The notes under the pieces were generated by a model. That model was given only the letters and a program-made list of their open reading frames with translations, was not told the DNA's origin and did not search any database. From positions 1 through 64,000 of the forward strand of contig JAQWTF010000004.1 of assembly GCA_029242825.1 (NCBI GenBank): a DNA stretch of 64,000 nt, read 5' to 3'. The DNA is from MAG-120531 sp029242825. Its GTDB lineage: Bacteria; Bacteroidota; Bacteroidia; Flavobacteriales; Flavobacteriaceae. Of the stretch, positions 43,097 through 50,989 are shown one piece after another. The position numbers were made by a program, and so were the translations under genes. The first letter of the stretch is position 1; every line of letters begins with the position of its first letter.

Positions 43097-44161
43097 ATGA
43101 AGTCCATAAAAACACCTAATTCAATAGTTCATTTTTCAGACATTGCTATTGAAAAATTGAATGATCATTTACTTGAGACGGATTATTCATCCGTTTTTAT
43201 TATCGTAGATGAAAATACCCACGAACACTGTTTACCATTATTCCTGCCTAAAGTAGTATCTCAGTCTACAATAGAAATTATTGAACTAGAATCTGGAGAG
43301 GAAAACAAAAACATTGAAACCTGTACTCAGGTTTGGAGTGTGCTTTCTGAATTAGGTGCTGATAGGAAAAGCTTAATGATTAATTTAGGGGGCGGTGTTC
43401 TTACAGACATGGGTGGTTTTATTGCGGCTACTTTTAAACGCGGCATTCAATTTATAAACGTTCCAACGACACTTTTATCTATGGTAGACGCTTCTGTTGG
43501 GGGCAAAACCGGTATCGATCTTGGGGCTTTAAAAAATCAAATAGGGGTTATTACAGAACCAGAAATGGTACTTATTATGCCTGAATTTTTAAATACCCTA
43601 GAAGAGAGACAATTGAAAAGTGGGTTTGCAGAAATGCTTAAGCACGGACTAATTCAAAATCATGAGTATTGGAAAATCCTTTCCAAAACAAACCATTATA
43701 GAGACTTATCAGCATTAATAAAAACATCTGTTGAAATTAAAGCGGCTGTTGTTATTGAAGATCCCACAGAACAACACCTAAGAAAGATGTTAAATTTTGG
43801 GCACACCTTAGGTCATGCTATAGAGTCTTACTGTCTTGAAAACAAGGAAATAAAAACACTATTACATGGTGAGGCTATTGCGATTGGAATGATTTTAGAA
43901 GGGTTTATTTCCTATAAAACAGTTGGCCTAACACAAGAAACCGCAGTAGAAATCAAAAACGTATTTAACGCCCATTTTAGTAAGGTGCATTTTATGGAGG
44001 AGGACATAAACCAATGCATTGATTATTTAAAATTTGACAAAAAAAACAGCCACGGAGAGGTGAAATTTGCCCTTCTGTCTAATATAGGAGCGCCAGCTAT
44101 AGATATATTGGTTCAAGAAGAAACCATCAGAGAAGCATTTTCATTTTATTTAGAAAACTAA
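43097..44161 (+). CDS. aroB: 3-dehydroquinate synthase
   Basis: Second step of the shikimate pathway, NAD and zinc dependent. Substrate/NAD motifs ESGEENKNIET, LGGGVLTDMGGFIA, NVPTTLLSMVDASVGGKTG, and the zinc ligands Glu in SGFAEMLKHGL, His in FGHTLGHAIES and His in LLHGEAIAIGM. ATG 43097 (354 aa) is preferred over the in-frame start at 43058, which would add 13 residues without family support. It overlaps no neighbour and is convergent with the DinB gene. Confidence 0.95.
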   Translation: MKSIKTPNSIVHFSDIAIEKLNDHLLETDYSSVFIIVDENTHEHCLPLFLPKVVSQSTIEIIELESGEENKNIETCTQVWSVLSELGADRKSLMINLGGGVLTDMGGFIAATFKRGIQFINVPTTLLSMVDASVGGKTGIDLGALKNQIGVITEPEMVLIMPEFLNTLEERQLKSGFAEMLKHGLIQNHEYWKILSKTNHYRDLSALIKTSVEIKAAVVIEDPTEQHLRKMLNFGHTLGHAIESYCLENKEIKTLLHGEAIAIGMILEGFISYKTVGLTQETAVEIKNVFNAHFSKVHFMEEDINQCIDYLKFDKKNSHGEVKFALLSNIGAPAIDILVQEETIREAFSFYLEN

Positions 44162-44166
44162 ATGAC

Positions 44167-44706
44167 TTACTTTTTCAAGTAACGCGTTTCAATAATATTA
44201 AAATGATGGGTCAAATGTCCTGATAATATAAATCCTGTGGCAGCAACACCCATTTCAGATCCACTAGCAAAGCCTTTGGCGTTCAGTTGCTGAGAGGAAA
44301 AGCTTTTAAAAAGTGATAAAGTAGCATTTCTAACAGAGATAAGCTCTTCTTTAATTGAAGCTAAATTGCGGTGAGCAGCATTTGAATTAGGTACATATGC
44401 ATTTTCATCAAATCCAGGAAGAGCGTTAGTATCTCCTCTAGAAAAACACAAAGACCTATATTGGAAAATCCTTTCTGTGTCTGCCAAATGAATTAAAACT
44501 TCTGCAATAGTCCACTTTAATGGAGCATAAGCATCTTGCAGCTTAGATTCGGTCAGTTTTAAAAACAAGTCATCAATATCAGAAAAACCTTTAGATAGAC
44601 TTTCTAGAAGAGTATTGTCTCCATTATTGTCTATATAGGATTGATAAAAAGGGTTAAAGTCTTCTGAATTTAAATCAGCAATTGTAATCTTGTTTAATAA
44701 GCACAT
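44167..44706 (-). CDS. DinB-like four-helix protein (DinB_2)
   Basis: A 179-residue all-alpha protein. The DinB metal-site pattern is visible: His in LIHLADTERIFQYR, then GFDENAYVPN, and a late SGHLTHHFNIIETRYL with further His. Members of the family include bacillithiol transferases and maleylpyruvate isomerase-like enzymes; the substrate here is unknown. Its ATG overlaps the AsnC stop by one base, so the two are co-translated. Confidence 0.87.
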   Translation of the reverse strand: MCLLNKITIADLNSEDFNPFYQSYIDNNGDNTLLESLSKGFSDIDDLFLKLTESKLQDAYAPLKWTIAEVLIHLADTERIFQYRSLCFSRGDTNALPGFDENAYVPNSNAAHRNLASIKEELISVRNATLSLFKSFSSQQLNAKGFASGSEMGVAATGFILSGHLTHHFNIIETRYLKK

Positions 44707-45185
44707 TACAATTCATTGAATATAGTATGCATTAAACGCTTTTTATCGTTTATGCTCTCTTCCAAGGAAATCATAGTTTCTGTTCTACTAATACCATCAA
44801 TATCATCTATTTTGAAAATGATGTTTTTAGCATGTTTGGTATCTTTTGCTCTTATTTTACAAAAGATATTGAATTTTCCTGTAGTAATATGAGCAACAGT
44901 AACATTAGGAATGAGATTTAATCGCTCTAAAACAAATTTAGTCTGGTGTGTTTTTTCCAAGAAGATTCCTACATATGCAATGAAAGCATATCCTAACTTC
45001 TCATAATCCACTGTAAGTGAAGACCCTAAAATAATACCACCTTCTTCCATCTTTTTTACACGAACATGAACAGTACCTGCAGAAATGAGCAGTTTTTTGG
45101 CAATATCTGTAAATGGTGTTCTAGTGTTGTCTATTAACATATCTAGAATCTGGTGGTCTATTTCGTCTAACTTTATCTTGCTCAT
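44706..45185 (-). CDS. Lrp/AsnC family transcriptional regulator
   Basis: A 159-residue regulator. The N-terminal helix-turn-helix (about 8-55) includes LDEIDHQILDMLIDNTRTPFTDIAKKL and AGTVHVRVKKMEEGGII. A C-terminal RAM/AsnC ligand domain has VTVAHITTGKFNIFCKI. These proteins form octamers and sense amino acids. The regulon is unknown; the co-transcribed DinB gene and the divergent or nearby amino acid genes are candidates. It has the clearest promoter in the window. Confidence 0.94.
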   Translation of the reverse strand: MSKIKLDEIDHQILDMLIDNTRTPFTDIAKKLLISAGTVHVRVKKMEEGGIILGSSLTVDYEKLGYAFIAYVGIFLEKTHQTKFVLERLNLIPNVTVAHITTGKFNIFCKIRAKDTKHAKNIIFKIDDIDGISRTETMISLEESINDKKRLMHTIFNEL

Positions 45186-45207
45186 TGGTAGTTCTTAAAT
45201 GATGATG

Positions 45208-45238
45208 CAAAAATAATACAGAAATAGATATAATTCAA
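45208..45238 (-). promoter_or_regulatory. Promoter of the Lrp/AsnC-DinB unit
   Basis: On the minus strand: TTG (45238-45236), a 20-nt spacer, then TATTTTTG (45215-45208). Both boxes and the spacing match the Bacteroidota sigma consensus. Predicted start about 45202, with a 17-nt leader before the ATG at 45185. Confidence 0.7.
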
Positions 45239-45282
45239 TGAAATATAGATTTTTTTAATAAAAATGCAATACTCTTAACTAT

Positions 45283-46401
45283 TTAGACACATATACCAGC
45301 CACAATATCCTTAATATTTTGAAAAACAGTAGCTTGCAAATCAGAATTAATAATAGCTAAATCTATGATTTTATGAAAAGAGAACTTATTTTCTTGATCA
45401 AGTGCATAAAATTCTGGTACAAAAATAATTTTATTAGATTCTAACACCTCTTTGTATTGAATACCTACCATAGTGTCATGAGGGATATTTTTATTCACTA
45501 AATGAGGGTGTTTAACACCAAGGTCAAGAAATTCTTTCTGATTTTCTGGAATACCAAAATAGGAAGCTATAGTATAATTTAAATATGATTCACTAGAAAT
45601 AGCATTTACCGCAGAAAACAAGGCGTGAAAAACCATTGCTCTGCTAACTTCTCTTTGATAATCCTCTGAATAATGGCCAGCTTCAAATAGTATTGTTGGC
45701 ACACCAAGTTCTTGGAAATAATCACCAACGCATTGATTGTTAAAAGCGTCGTCAAACCTTCCTATTTGATTCGGAATCATTTGTTTCAATGTGTCATTCA
45801 TGACCGCTATGAGCTTCATCGCTACTTCTCTAGACGGTGTTAGAGAACAATTCTTGTCTGCAGAAGGCGCCAGAAAAGACATGGTTGCAGGCCTTGCTGG
45901 TGATCCAACACTGAAAATAGTTCTTTGATCATGGAGATTAAAACAAAAATCAGGAGATATATAATCAAATACAGTCTTTAAAAAAACACTTTCTGGTTGA
46001 GAAAAATCTTGAAAGTCTCTATTTAAGTCTACTTGATTCTCATTAAACCTTGTATATGCAAATGCGCCATCTGGGTTAAGAATTGGTATCACAATAAGGG
46101 TACATTGCTCAAGTATATGACTAGAGGCTTCTGAAGAAGTGTTCAAAAAATTTATAAAATCTACCAAACCTTTAGTAGTGGTAGATTCGTTGCCGTGCAT
46201 CTGAGACCACATCAAAATCTTTTTATTTCCAGATCCAAAACGATAAACAGGAATAGGCGTCCCATTGACAGATTCTCCATTGAGATCTTTGACAAAAAAA
46301 CTATCCCAGTAATCTGTGATTGGTTTTAAATCTGTCAATGGCAAATAGCGGCCTTTAATGGAATGAGTTTTATAATTGAGGTGTGAAAGATATTCTATCA
46401 A
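45283..46401 (-). CDS. M14 family zinc carboxypeptidase, no signal peptide
   Basis: A 372-residue M14 protein with HGNE in LMWSQMHGNESTTTKG (zinc His and Glu), VDLNRDFQDFSQPE, FNLHDQ (third ligand) and a late Glu in TILFEAGHYSED. No signal peptide is visible, unlike the paralogue at 1345-2814. No ATG precedes the catalytic domain, so I use the TTG at 46401, which gives MIEYLSHLNYKTHSIKGRY; this start is not certain. It is divergent from the XRE gene across a symmetric regulatory region. Confidence 0.87.
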   Translation of the reverse strand: MIEYLSHLNYKTHSIKGRYLPLTDLKPITDYWDSFFVKDLNGESVNGTPIPVYRFGSGNKKILMWSQMHGNESTTTKGLVDFINFLNTSSEASSHILEQCTLIVIPILNPDGAFAYTRFNENQVDLNRDFQDFSQPESVFLKTVFDYISPDFCFNLHDQRTIFSVGSPARPATMSFLAPSADKNCSLTPSREVAMKLIAVMNDTLKQMIPNQIGRFDDAFNNQCVGDYFQELGVPTILFEAGHYSEDYQREVSRAMVFHALFSAVNAISSESYLNYTIASYFGIPENQKEFLDLGVKHPHLVNKNIPHDTMVGIQYKEVLESNKIIFVPEFYALDQENKFSFHKIIDLAIINSDLQATVFQNIKDIVAGICV

Positions 46402-46410
46402 AATATAGTT

Positions 46411-46522
46411 ATTAATTACAAATGTAACAAATACAGCTTTTACAATTGTAAATACTTTTTGTTTACATTTGTATTGTTATTTGGGCCAAATAAAAGCTGT
46501 TTTGGTTACATTTGTTATCAAT
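46411..46522. promoter_or_regulatory. Symmetric divergent regulatory region with TTACAnnTGTAA sites
   Basis: Two 32-bp arms (46411-46442 and 46491-46522) form an imperfect inverted repeat, 28 of 32 positions matching, centred at 46466.5. Both arms contain ACAAATGTAAC and ACAGCTTTTA (or complements). TTACAnnTGTAA sites occur at 46416-46427 and 46440-46451 (perfect), and at 46463-46474 and 46506-46517 (degenerate). Each arm also holds an outward-facing TACATTTG (-7 like): 46419-46426 on the minus strand and 46507-46514 on the plus strand. A further palindrome, TTATTTGG-G-CCAAATAA, is at 46477-46493. Confidence 0.7.
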
Positions 46523-46667
46523 CAAAATTGAATCATTATTAAAATTACGTAAATCACTTAATTTCAATATTTTAATTGTGTTTAATTAAAGTTTAAGTTG
46601 CAAAATTCTCACCATAATGATCCGAATACAGCATCACAATAATCGATATTCACATATTTAAGTTACA

Positions 46668-47111
46668 ATGATAAACAGTCAAGATTTTATAAAAAGATTA
46701 CAAATAATCATTGATCATTACCAACTTTCAGCCGCTTCTTTAGCAGATAAAATAGCGGTGCAAAGGTCTAGTATTTCACATTTATTATCTGGAAGGAATA
46801 AACCTTCACTCGAGTTTGTTTTAAAACTTGTCAGAAAATTTCCTGAGGTGAATTTATACTGGCTTCTCAATGGAACGGGAAACTTCCCTTCTGCCCTATC
46901 TGAATCTGACGCGTCTAAAAGCCAGTTTGGAATTAGTTCAGAAGGAAATAATGAAAGTGAACGCTTGAGCAATGAAAAAACAACAGAAATGCCTAAGCCC
47001 TTAAAAGAGCCAATGCTCCATTCTATTCACAACAATACTCAAGATGAAATAGAGGCTGTTATAATTTGCTATAAGAATGGAAATTTTAAATCTTATAAAA
47101 ACTTAGATTAA
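46668..47111 (+). CDS. XRE-family helix-turn-helix regulator
   Basis: A 147-residue protein. The N-terminal HTH (about 5-65) contains LAASLADKIAVQR-like helices: SAASLADKIAVQRSSISHLL followed by GRNKPSLEFVLKLVRKFPEVNLYWLLNG. A low-complexity polar linker leads to a short C-terminal element AVIICYKNGNFKSYKNLD found in related flavobacterial regulators. Target and ligand are unknown. The array of dyad sites upstream makes autoregulation and control of the divergent M14 gene a reasonable inference. The predicted leader is about 148 nt. Confidence 0.87.
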   Translation: MINSQDFIKRLQIIIDHYQLSAASLADKIAVQRSSISHLLSGRNKPSLEFVLKLVRKFPEVNLYWLLNGTGNFPSALSESDASKSQFGISSEGNNESERLSNEKTTEMPKPLKEPMLHSIHNNTQDEIEAVIICYKNGNFKSYKNLD

Positions 47112-47136
47112 GGACATTTGTGCTTATTTTTATATC

Positions 47137-47508
47137 ATGAAATATATCTATATCCTATTATTTGCGTTTGTAGTATTAGCTTGCAACCCACCTCAAAGAA
47201 ATTGCAAAGATTTTAAAACGGGGCGTTTTGAGTTTACTGCAACTATTAATGATGAAACAATAACTACCTCATTTTTTAGAAACGACACCTTAGAAGTTGA
47301 AAACTTCAATGGGAAAATTGACAGTAGCAGCATTAAATGGGTCAACGATTGTGAGTATATTCTTAAAAACCTTCATCCAGTCAATGCCGCTGAAGAAACA
47401 CCTCTGTTAATAAAAATTCTGACCACATCTGACAATGGTTACACTTTTGAGTATGCTACAGTTGGAAGTGCTCAAAAAGCTCGTGGAACCGCCGTAAAAA
47501 TTGACTAA
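47137..47508 (+). CDS. Small lipoprotein of unknown function
   Basis: A 123-residue protein with lipobox VLACNPP (Cys16) and a beta-rich body (RFEFTATINDETITTSFFRND). I recall similar short lipoproteins next to parC/parE in flavobacteria labelled as topoisomerase IV; there is no topoisomerase domain here, so that label would be an annotation carry-over. It starts 25 bp after the XRE gene and 2 bp before terC. Confidence 0.78.
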   Translation: MKYIYILLFAFVVLACNPPQRNCKDFKTGRFEFTATINDETITTSFFRNDTLEVENFNGKIDSSSIKWVNDCEYILKNLHPVNAAEETPLLIKILTTSDNGYTFEYATVGSAQKARGTAVKID

Positions 47509-47510
47509 GC

Positions 47511-48296
47511 ATGTTTGAAATTCTATTAAGTCCAGACGCCTGGGTCGCACTATTAACCCTTACTTTTTTAGAGATTGTTTTGGGTATAGACAACATTATT
47601 TTCATTTCAATTGCTGCTGGAAAACTCGCAGATGGAGATAGAAAAAAAGCAACAAACATAGGTTTGGTTCTCGCTATGGTGCTTAGAATTCTATTACTAT
47701 TGGGTATTTCTCTTTTAACGGCTCTAAATGAACCCCTATTTCAATTAGACACTAAATGGGTACAAGGGAGCATTAGCGGGCAAGCAATCATATTGTTTCT
47801 TGGAGGATTGTTTCTACTGTACAAGAGCACCAAAGAAATTCATGAAAAAATCGAAGACAAGTCACATGATGCCAATCAGGTAGCATCTAATCAGACCAAA
47901 TCTCTAAGAGCCGCTATTATTCAAATCACAGTCATTAACATTGTTTTTTCTTTTGACTCTATACTCACCGCAATTGGAATGACCAATGGGATTTCAAGCA
48001 ATCCCAATGACGCTCTAGTGATTATGGTCATAGCTGTAATAATCTCTGTGCTGATTATGATGATGTTTGCAAAGCCAGTAGGAGATTTTGTCAATAAAAA
48101 CCCTACTATACAAATATTAGGCCTATCGTTTCTCATTTTGATAGGTTTTATGCTAACCACTGAAGCGGCTCACCTGTCTCATTTAGTTGTGTTTGATCAA
48201 AGCATTGGAAGCATCCCTAAAGGATACCTTTATTTCTCCATAGCTTTTTCACTCATGGTAGAGTTCTTAAATATGAATATTCGAAAGAAACATTAA
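47511..48296 (+). CDS. TerC family integral membrane protein
   Basis: A 261-residue protein with about seven membrane helices. TerC signatures are FLEIVLGIDNIIFISIAAGKL in the first helices and VINIVFSFDSILTAIGM in the middle, with the acidic residues Glu and Asp conserved in the membrane. Homologues export manganese or are linked to tellurite resistance. Substrate here is inferred. Its last four bases overlap the convergent parC end. Confidence 0.92.
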   Translation: MFEILLSPDAWVALLTLTFLEIVLGIDNIIFISIAAGKLADGDRKKATNIGLVLAMVLRILLLLGISLLTALNEPLFQLDTKWVQGSISGQAIILFLGGLFLLYKSTKEIHEKIEDKSHDANQVASNQTKSLRAAIIQITVINIVFSFDSILTAIGMTNGISSNPNDALVIMVIAVIISVLIMMMFAKPVGDFVNKNPTIQILGLSFLILIGFMLTTEAAHLSHLVVFDQSIGSIPKGYLYFSIAFSLMVEFLNMNIRKKH

Positions 48297-50986
48297 AACA
48301 ATGTTGGCTGGCTTCCTGCTTTTCCATCACTAGACGCAGAGGGCTTTGTGTTTTCAGATACTTCCTCAGAATTTTCAGATACTTCTTCAGAATTTTTGGA
48401 CATCCCATCAGGGTTTTCAGATACTTCCTCAGGATTTTCTACCTCCATGTCTGTTGCTTCAAGATCTCCTTCAGGCTCATATGGTAGTGGATCCAGCGCT
48501 GCTGAATTTTTAATTTTTTCGGTACTTAGCTGGTTCCCTAAGGCTTTAATTCCTTTAGGAGCAATGAATTCCTCCATATTTATCTGCGCAGCAGGCTTGG
48601 CTTCTTTTCCCCTAGGCTTATTGAACTCTATTTCAAAAACAGGCCTCCAATCAGTAGACACAATCTCTAAATAGGAATTCTCATGTTCGGTAATAAACAA
48701 GTCTTCTCTATTAGATTGCTCAATTAAGAAACGCTTTCCAAAGTATTTGTCCTTTTCTCCATCATAATAAATTGCAGAAATTGGTTTAGATGGAATCCAT
48801 TTTTCCAAAACAATCATATCTTCTTCAAAGTGAAGGGAAAGTTCTGGTGACATGGTTTTTACCACCCCTTTTTGTGTAATCACTAAAAGTAAGTCGTCTC
48901 CTTTAAATGCACCTAATAAAGTGCCTCTACCATCTACATTAAGACGTTGAACAACCTCATCGAACCATATATTCCTGGGCTTAAGGGTAGAGACACCTTT
49001 TTCTTTAAGTTCTATACGTTTCACCGCGTATTTAGACACAAGATTTCCCTTTGAGCTTCTTCCTTTGATTAAAACATCAGAGAAATCAATATCCCATTTT
49101 AATTTCTTTATACTGCCTACCTGTCTTAGTAAAACCGTAATTATCTCTGCCTCTCCATTAGGATTGGCACTAAAATAAAGCACCTCAGAGCCAGAATTAC
49201 CATTAGTTAGGTCATAAGCTCTATCTCTAGTAACCCCTGTTATATTAAATCTCTTAATGTAACTAGGGCCGTTTTTACCGTCTTTGTAGACTAAATTATA
49301 GGTGGTGCGTTTGTCTTTTTTCTTAAACACGGCTACGTGAAGGATGTTTTTAGCTACAAAAGTCTTGCTGTCTACTTTTGTAATCATGACATTCCCGTCT
49401 GCTGTAAAAACAATCACGTCGTCAATATCACTGCAATCAGTCACATACTCTTCCTTTTTCAAGGAAGTCCCTACAAAGCCCTCTGCCCTATTGACATATA
49501 GCTTTGTATTCCTCATCACAACTTTGGTCGCTTCAATGTCGTCGAATACTCTAATTTCAGAAAGGCGCTCCCTACCTTTTCCAAAGGTTTCTTTTAGGTT
49601 TTTAAAGTAGTCAATCGCAAAGTCTATCAAATGAGCCAAATGATGTTTTATTTGGGCCATTTTATCTTCTAAACTACTAATGTACTGCTGCGCTTTATCA
49701 ATATCAAACTTAGAAATTCTTTTGATTCGAATTTCTGTTAAACGAGCAATATCTTCGGTTGTAATAGCTCTTTTTAGATGGGCTATATGAGGCTTTAATC
49801 CTTTGTCAATAGCACTAATTACACCTTCCCAGCTTTCTTCTTCTTCAATATCTCGATAAATTCTATTCTCAATAAATATGCGTTCCAAAGAAGAGAAATG
49901 CCACTGGGCTTCCAACTCTTCTAATTGAATTTCTAATTCAGATTTTAATAAGGCCACCGTTCTTTCCGTAGAACGCCTTAACATATCACTCACTCCAATG
50001 AAAAGTGGTTTATTGTCTTCAATGATACAGCCCAAAGGAGATATAGAAGACTCACAGGCCGAAAAAGCGTATAGAGCATCTATGGTTTTGTCTGGTGAAA
50101 TACCCGCAGGAAGATGGATTAAAATCTCCACCTGAGCGGCGGTATTATCTTCAATTTTCTTGACTTTTAATTTCCCTTTCTCATTGGCTTTTAAAATAGA
50201 GTCAATTAAAGAAGAGGTGTTTGTTCCAAAAGGAATTTCGGTAATCACCAAGGTGTTTTTGTCAATTTGCCCAATTTTAGCCCTCACTCTAATCTTCCCT
50301 CCTCTTAAACCGTCATTGTATTGACTCACGTCAATCACTCCAGCAGTTGGAAAGTCTGGGACTAAAGTAAATTTTTGGCCCTTAAGGTGCTTAATAGAGG
50401 CGTCTATTAATTCATTAAAGTTATGGGGTAAAATCTTTGTAGACAATCCTACGGCAATTCCCTCTCCTCCCTGCGCAAGTAATAAAGGAAATTTCACCGG
50501 TAAATTTATAGGCTCTTTTCTCCTTCCGTCATAAGAGCTCTGCCACTCAGTAATTTTAGGGCTAAACACCACGGCCAAAGCAAACTTAGAAAGCCTTGCT
50601 TCAATATACCTAGAAGCTGCTGCACTATCTCCTGTCAATATATTCCCCCAGTTACCTTGGGTGTCAATTAACAAGTCTTTCTGACCTATTTGCACCATAG
50701 CGTCAGCAATACTAGCATCTCCATGTGGGTGGTATTGCATACTATGTCCTACAACATTCGCTACTTTGTTGTACCTACCGTCATCTAATTCCTTTAAAGC
50801 ATGCATAATCCTCCTTTGAACAGGTTTGAAACCGTCTTCAATAGCAGGCACTGCACGTTCTAATATCACATAGGATGCATAATCTAAAAACCAATCTTTA
50901 TACATACCAGAAACCTTAGTAAGGGTTTCTTCTGTATTTAGTTCCTCCTGTGAATCAGGAAAGTTTTCTTGCTCAAATTCTTCCAT
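48293..50986 (-). CDS. parC: DNA topoisomerase IV subunit A
   Basis: An 897-residue type IIA topoisomerase subunit. The breakage-reunion domain begins near residue 30 (DYASYVILERAVPAIEDGFKPVQRRI) and contains the catalytic Tyr in SAAASRYIEARL. Coiled-coil and a beta-pinwheel C-terminal domain follow. The last ~50 residues are an acidic tail with Glu-Ser-rich heptads encoded by a 21-bp repeat. Together with ParE it decatenates chromosomes. parE ends 3 bp upstream. Confidence 0.96.
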   Translation of the reverse strand: MEEFEQENFPDSQEELNTEETLTKVSGMYKDWFLDYASYVILERAVPAIEDGFKPVQRRIMHALKELDDGRYNKVANVVGHSMQYHPHGDASIADAMVQIGQKDLLIDTQGNWGNILTGDSAAASRYIEARLSKFALAVVFSPKITEWQSSYDGRRKEPINLPVKFPLLLAQGGEGIAVGLSTKILPHNFNELIDASIKHLKGQKFTLVPDFPTAGVIDVSQYNDGLRGGKIRVRAKIGQIDKNTLVITEIPFGTNTSSLIDSILKANEKGKLKVKKIEDNTAAQVEILIHLPAGISPDKTIDALYAFSACESSISPLGCIIEDNKPLFIGVSDMLRRSTERTVALLKSELEIQLEELEAQWHFSSLERIFIENRIYRDIEEEESWEGVISAIDKGLKPHIAHLKRAITTEDIARLTEIRIKRISKFDIDKAQQYISSLEDKMAQIKHHLAHLIDFAIDYFKNLKETFGKGRERLSEIRVFDDIEATKVVMRNTKLYVNRAEGFVGTSLKKEEYVTDCSDIDDVIVFTADGNVMITKVDSKTFVAKNILHVAVFKKKDKRTTYNLVYKDGKNGPSYIKRFNITGVTRDRAYDLTNGNSGSEVLYFSANPNGEAEIITVLLRQVGSIKKLKWDIDFSDVLIKGRSSKGNLVSKYAVKRIELKEKGVSTLKPRNIWFDEVVQRLNVDGRGTLLGAFKGDDLLLVITQKGVVKTMSPELSLHFEEDMIVLEKWIPSKPISAIYYDGEKDKYFGKRFLIEQSNREDLFITEHENSYLEIVSTDWRPVFEIEFNKPRGKEAKPAAQINMEEFIAPKGIKALGNQLSTEKIKNSAALDPLPYEPEGDLEATDMEVENPEEVSENPDGMSKNSEEVSENSEEVSENTKPSASSDGKAGSQPTLF
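48351..48434. repeat. Four 21-bp tandem repeats in the parC 3' end
   Basis: Units at 48351-48371, 48372-48392, 48393-48413 and 48414-48434, starting TTTTCAGATACTTCC on the plus strand; the third unit is the most diverged. On the coding strand they give heptads of the type SEEVSEN. Frame is preserved. Confidence 0.85.
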
Positions 50987-50989
50987 AAA

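Noticed and set aside
46617..46661. 14-codon upstream ORF before the XRE gene
   Set aside because: No regulatory codon run, no overlap with the gene start and nothing else to support it; probably chance in a long AT-rich leader.
48348..48674. 108-codon open frame opposite the parC 3' end, Ser-rich and repetitive
   Set aside because: It is the mirror of the 21-bp repeat coding for the acidic ParC tail. It has no homology or promoter and overlaps a certain gene completely.
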